This document shows positions 22,914-28,000 of a stretch of DNA of 28,000 nt, piece after piece. The notes beneath the pieces were generated by a model. That model did no database searches. It was not told the DNA's origin and was given only the letters and a program-made list of their open reading frames with translations. Origin of the DNA: Owenia fusiformis (taxonomy: Eukaryota; Annelida; Polychaeta; Sabellida; Oweniidae); NCBI GenBank assembly GCA_903813345.2, contig CAIIXF020000110.1, forward strand, positions 1 to 28,000, in the 5' to 3' direction. The stretch's first letter is position 1. Each line of letters starts with the position of its first letter. The translations under genes were made by a program, and so were the position numbers.

Positions 22914-24587
22914 TATACTTAAACGTCTCACAAAATTGCAAAGGACTGGCATGTACCAGTGTGACGTACGACTCTTCGGAAAATTGGCATTTCGTCAAGA
23001 ACGCAAATTTCATAAGCGATTTGAGACGAATTGGATATCATATATCCCCCTAACAGAGAAGTCAATCGATACATCCCTCCTTTCGCAAACATAAAAATAT
23101 ATACATAAACGTCTCACAATATATCAAACTAGTCGCTGCTACCAGTGCGATGTACAGCTGGTCCGAAAATTGACATTCCGTACATAGCCCAAAGTAAATC
23201 AGACTTGTATGACAAATACGATACTCAATATATCATGAATAGAATGACCAATCAACAAGTCCTCGGTAGGAAAAATGTAAAATGTATCCTGAAACATCTC
23301 ACTAAATAACAAATATCCTGCTGGCACCAGCGTTACGTACGACTGGTCCGAAAAATTGACATTTCCTCCAGATCACAAACTGCATCATAGATTTAAGACG
23401 AATTAGATATAAAATATATCACGAACGGGAACATCATTCATTAAATACATTCAAGAGCATACCCCAAAATATATACTTAAACGTCTCACAAAATTGCAAA
23501 AGACTGGCATGTAACAGTGTGACGTACAACTGGTCGAAAAATTGACATTTTGTCAAGAGCACAAATTGCATAAGCGATTTAAGACGAATTGGATATTATA
23601 TATCCCCTTAACAGAGAAATCAATCGATTCATCCCTCCTTTGGCAAACGTAAAAACATATACCTAAACGTCTCACAATATATCAAACTAGTCGCTGCAAC
23701 CAGTGCGATGTACAGCTGGTCCGAAAATTGACATTCCGTACATAGCCCAAAGTAAATAAGACTTGTATGACGAATTAGATACTCAATATCTCATGAATAG
23801 AACGACCAATCAACAAGTCCTCGGTAGGGCAAATGTCAAAATGTATCCTGAAACATCTCACTAAATAACAAATATCATGCTGTCACCAGCGTTACGTACG
23901 ACTGGTCCGAAAATTGACCTTTCATCCAGAGCACAAACTGCATCATACATTTAAGACGAACTAAATATAAAATATATCACGAACGGGAACATCATTCATT
24001 AAATCCATTCAAGATCATACTCCAAAATATATACTTAAACGTCTCACAAAATTGCAAAGGACTGGCATGTACCAGTGTGACGTACGACTCTTCGGAAAAT
24101 TGGCATATCGTCAAGAACGCAAATTGCATAAGCGATTTGAGACGAATTGGATATCATATATCCCCCTAACGGAGAAGTCAACCGATACATCCCTCCTTTC
24201 GCAAACGTAAAAATATATACATAAACGTCTCACAATATATCAAACTAGTCGCTGCTACTAGTGCGATGTACAGCTGGTCCGAAAATTGACATTCCGTACA
24301 TAGCCCAAAGTAAATCAGACTTGTATGACGAATTAGATACTCAATATCTCATGAATTGAACGACCAATCAACAAGTCCTCGGTAGAGCAAATGTCAAAAT
24401 GTATCTTGAAACATCTCACTAAATAACAAATATCATGCTGTCACCACCGTTACGTACGACTGGTCCAAAAATTGACATTTCCTCCAGAGCACAAACTGCA
24501 TCATAGATTTAAGACGAATTAGATATAAAATATATCACGAATGGGAACATCATTCATTAAATCCATTCAAGAGCATACTTCAAAATA
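22914..24587 (+). repeat. 1674-bp X-Y-Z copy 11 with a 1-bp deletion
   Basis: X starts at 22914, Y at 23472 and Z at 24030. One A is missing from the run in gtaaaaatg near 23278-23282, making X 558 bp here. Private bases are T at 23010 and T at 24357. The deletion shows that single-base slippage in a homopolymer is tolerated without loss of the array. Confidence 0.96.
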
Positions 24588-26262
24588 TATACTCAAACGT
24601 CTCACAAAATTGCAAAGGACTGGCATGTACCAGTGTGACGTACGACTCTTCGGAAAATTGGCATTTCGTCAAGAACGCAAATTGCATAAGCGATTTGAGA
24701 CGAATTGGATATCATATATCCCCCTAACAGAGAAGTCAATCGATACATCCCTCCTTTCGCAAACATAAAAATATATACATAAACGTCTCACAATATATCA
24801 AACTAGTCGCTGCTACCAGTGCGATGTACAGCTGGTCCGAAAATTGACATTCCGTACATAGCCCAAAGTAAATCAGACTTGTATGACAAATACGATACTC
24901 AATATATCATGAATAGAATGACCAATCAACAAGTCCTCGGTAGGAAAAATGTAAAAATGTATCCTGAAACATCTCACTAAATAACAAATATCCTGCTGGC
25001 ACCAGCGTTACGTACGACTGGTCCGAAAAATTGACATTTCCTCCAGATCACAAACTGCATCATAGATTTAAGACGAATTAGATATAAAATATATCACGAA
25101 CGGGAACATCATTCATTAAATACATTCAAGAGCATACCCCAAAATATATACTTAAACGTCTCACAAAATTGCAAAAGACTGGCATGTAACAGTGTGACGT
25201 ACAACTGGTCGAAAAATTGACATTTTGTCAAGAGCACAAATTGCATAAGCGATTTAAGACGAATTGGATATTATATATCCCCTTAACAGAGAAATCAATC
25301 GATTCATCCCTCCTTTGGCAAACGTAAAAACATATACCTAAACGTCTCACAATATATCAAACTAGTCGCTGCAACCAGTGCGATGTACAGCTGGTCCGAA
25401 AATTGACATTCCGTACATAGCCCAAAGTAAATAAGACTTGTATGACGAATTAGATACTCAATATCTCATGAATAGAACGACCAATCAACAAGTCCTCGGT
25501 AGGGCAAATGTCAAAATGTATCCTGAAACATCTCACTAAATCACAAATATCATGCTGTCACCAGCGTTACGTACGACTGTTTCGAAAATTGACCTTTCAT
25601 CCAGAGCACAAACTGCATCATACATTTAAGACGAACTAAATATAAAATATATCACGAACGGGAACATCGTTCATTAAATCCATTCAAGATCATACTCCAA
25701 AATATATACTTAAACGTCTCACAAAATTGCAAAGGACTGGCATGTACCAGTGTGACGTACGACTCTTCGGAAAATTGGCATATCGTCAAGAACGCAAATT
25801 GCATAAGCGATTTGAGACGAATTGGATATCATATATCCCCCTAACGGAGAAGTCAACCGATACATCCCTCCTTTCGCAAACGTAAAAATATATACATAAA
25901 CGTCTCACAATATATCAAACTAGTCGCTGCTACTAGTGCGATGTACAGCTGGTCCGAAAATTGACATTCCGTACATAGCCCAAAGTAAATCAGACTTGTA
26001 TGACGAATTAGATACTCAATATCTCATGAATAGAACGACCAATCAACAAGTCCTCGGTAGAGCAAATGTCAAAATGTATCTTGAAACATCTCACTAAATA
26101 ACAAATATCATGCTGTCACCACCGTTACGTACGACTGGTCCAAAAATTGACATTTCCTCCAGAGCACAAACTGCATCATAGATTTAAGACGAATTAGATA
26201 TAAAATATATCACGAATGGGAACATCATTCATTAAATCCATTCAAGAGCATACTTCAAAATA
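24588..26262 (+). repeat. 1675-bp X-Y-Z copy 12
   Basis: X starts at 24588, Y at 25147 and Z at 25705. Private bases are C at 24594, C at 25542, T at 25580 and 25582 (gactgtttcg), and G at 25669. The C at 24594 is the same change as at 13987, though in an X rather than a Z, and is probably independent. Confidence 0.96.
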
Positions 26263-27936
26263 TATACTTAAACGTCTCACAAAATTGCAAAGGACTGGCA
26301 TGTACCAGTGTGACGTACGACTCTTCGGAAAATTGGCATTTCGACAAGAACGCAAATTGCATAAGCGATTTGAGACGAATTGGATATCATATATCCCCCT
26401 AACAGAGAAGTCAATCGAAACATCCCTCCTTTCGCAAACATAAAAATATATACATAAACGTCTCACAATATATCAAACTAGTCGCTGCTACCAGTGCGAT
26501 GTACAGCTGGTCCGAAAATTGACATTCCGTACATAGCCCAAAGTAAATCAGACTTGTATGACAAATACGATACTCAATATATCATGAATAGAATGACCAA
26601 TCAACAAGTCCTCGGTAGGAAAAATGTAAAAATGTATCCTGAAACATCTCACTAAATAACAAATATCCTGCTGGCACCAGCGTTACGTACGACTGGTCCG
26701 AAAAATTGACATTTCCTCCAGATCACAAACTGCATCATAGATTTAAGACGAATTAGATATAAAATATATCACGAACGGGAACATCATTCATTAAATACAT
26801 TCAAGAGCATACCCCAAAATATATACTTAAACGTCTCACAAAATTGCAAAAGACTGGCATGTAACAGTGTGACGTACAACTGGTCGAAAAATTGACATTT
26901 TGTCAAGAGCACAAATTGCATAAGCGATCTAAGACGAATTGGATATTATATATCCCCTTAACAGAGAAATCAATCGATTCATCCCTCCTTTGGCAAACGT
27001 AAAAACATATACCTAAACGTCTCACAATATATCAAACTAGTCGCTGCAACCAGTGCGATGTACAGCTGGTCCGAAAATTGACATTCCGTACATAGCCCAA
27101 AGTAAATAAGACTTGTATGACGAATTAGATACGCAATATCTCATGAATAGAACGACCAATCAACAAGTCCTCGGTAGGCAAATGTCAAAATGTATCCTGA
27201 AACATCTCACTAAATAACAAATATCATGCTGTCACCAGCGTTACGTACGACTGGTCCGAAAATTGACCTTTCATCCAGAGCACAAACTGCATCATACATT
27301 TAAGACGAACTAAATTTAAAATATATCATGAACGGGAACATCATTCATTAAATCCATTCAAGATCATACTCCAAAATATATACTTAAACGTCTCACAAAA
27401 TTGCAAAGGACTGGCATGTACCAGTGTGACGTACGACTCTTCGGAAAATTGGCATATCGTCAAGAACGCAAATTGCATAAGCGATTTGAGACGAATTGGA
27501 TATCATATATCCCCCTAACGGAGAAGTCAACCGATACATCCCTCCTTTCGCAAACGTAAAAATATATACATAAACGTCTCACAATATATCAAACTAGTCG
27601 CTGCTACTAGTGCGATGTACAGCTGGTCCGAAAATTGACATTCCGTACATAGCCCAAAGTAAATCAGACTTGTATGACGAATTAGATACTCAATATCTCA
27701 TGAATAGAACGACCAATCAACAAGTCCTCGGTAGAGCAAATTTCAAAATGTATCTTGAAACATCTCACTAAATAACAAATATCATGCTGTCACCACCGTT
27801 ACGTACGACTGGTCCAAAAATTGACATTTCCTCCAGAGCACAAACTGCATCATAGATTTAAGACGAATTAGATATAAAATATATCACGAATGGGAACATC
27901 ATTCATTAAATCCATTCAAGAGCATACTTCAAAATA
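26263..27936 (+). repeat. 1674-bp X-Y-Z copy 13 with a 1-bp deletion
   Basis: X starts at 26263, Y at 26822 and Z at 27379. One G is missing from the run in gtagggcaaatg near 27177. Private bases are A at 26344 and 26419, C at 26929, G at 27133, T at 27316, T at 27329 (cacgaac to catgaac) and T at 27742. It carries more private changes than copies 8-10. Confidence 0.96.
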
Positions 27937-28000
27937 TATACTTAAACGTCTCACAAAATTGCAAAGGACTGGCATGTACCAGTGTGACGTACGACTCTTC
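27937..28000 (+). repeat. Partial X trimer at the right edge
   Basis: The first 64 bp of subunit A run to gtacgactcttc, where the window ends. The order Z then X is kept, so the array continues to the right in the same register. Confidence 0.93.

Larger units (their letters stand above)
1..28000 (+). repeat. Satellite DNA array with nested higher-order repeats (186 bp, 558 bp, 1675 bp)
   Basis: The window is one head-to-tail array with no unique sequence. The anchor tatacttaaa that opens subunit A recurs every 558 or 559 bp from 231 to 27937, except for one 349-bp interval (1348 to 1697). Inside each 558-bp trimer, related anchors at +186 (tatacataaa) and +372 (tatcctgaaa or tatcttgaaa) mark subunits B and C. 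Three trimer types, X, Y and Z, then repeat in order every 1675 bp. All units lie in the same orientation. Satellites with subunits near nucleosome-repeat length and higher-order repeats are typical of eukaryotic centromeres, but nothing here proves kinetochore binding. I do not recognise the family. A dispersed gene cluster is excluded because the units have no coding signature and keep their period through frame-breaking lengths. Confidence 0.98.

Noticed and set aside
13987-24594. Shared tatactcaaa variant at 13987 and 24594 as evidence of a long-range copy
   Set aside because: One is in a Z and the other in an X trimer, the flanking private variants differ, and the distance does not keep the X-Y-Z register, so independent mutation is simpler.
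3883-26443. Repeated 75-codon + strand open frames beginning MGTSF (3883, 7233, 8350, 11142 and ten more; 106 codons at 21192)
   Set aside because: They are the same satellite segment in each X trimer. No domain, signal peptide or membrane segment is visible and there is no promoter or polyadenylation context. Copies with stops are present and duplicated, so I do not call them genes.
1-28000. CRISPR array
   Set aside because: There are no short repeats separated by unique spacers. The whole period is conserved between copies, and the period is far too long.
1-28000. Transposon, LTR or rDNA spacer origin
   Set aside because: I saw no terminal inverted repeats, target-site duplications, polymerase or integrase frames, tRNA primer site or rRNA sequence. 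An ancient origin of the subunit from such an element cannot be excluded but has no support here.

Overview
The whole window is tandemly repeated satellite DNA. It has no recognisable protein gene, RNA gene, transposable element or unique sequence. Every base belongs to one head-to-tail array on the + strand, AT-rich (a hand count of one subunit gave about 39% GC). Such an array, with long homogenised higher-order repeats, points to a eukaryotic chromosome, most plausibly centromeric or pericentromeric heterochromatin. I do not recognise the satellite family. The sequence alone does not let me choose between an invertebrate and a plant host.

The architecture is nested. Level 1 is a subunit of about 186 bp in three old, strongly diverged forms, A, B and C. 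They share a core over roughly their first 85 bp and weaker similarity after that. Level 2 is an A-B-C trimer of 558 or 559 bp in three younger forms, X, Y and Z, which differ by several per cent. Level 3 is the X-Y-Z trimer of 1675 bp (559+558+558), or nine level-1 subunits. Its copies differ from each other by only a few scattered bases. Units are counted here from the conserved tatacttaaa at the start of subunit A.

Layout: 1-230 is the tail of a preceding trimer. 231-788 is a divergent trimer, W. 789-2254 is irregular (X, a Y with a 209-bp deletion, then an early-looking Z). 2255-7279 holds three regular X-Y-Z copies. 7280-12863 is a rearranged zone containing X-Y dimers, a lone X and four hybrid trimers. 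12864-27936 is nine uninterrupted X-Y-Z copies, and 27937-28000 begins another X. Regularity and homogeneity therefore rise from left to right, as expected if the array edge lies to the left and the homogenised core to the right.

The most informative structure is the record of unequal exchange. Five private variants recur at an offset of exactly 4467 bp (eight trimers), and a Y/Z hybrid trimer sits where the breakpoint of that tandem duplication is expected. Two further Y/Z hybrids share a single junction at a 1675-bp offset. An X/Z hybrid has a mosaic marker pattern. Private variants shared only by adjacent 1675-bp copies show recent local spread. The recurring 75-codon open frame in X trimers is a by-product of the repeat and not a gene.
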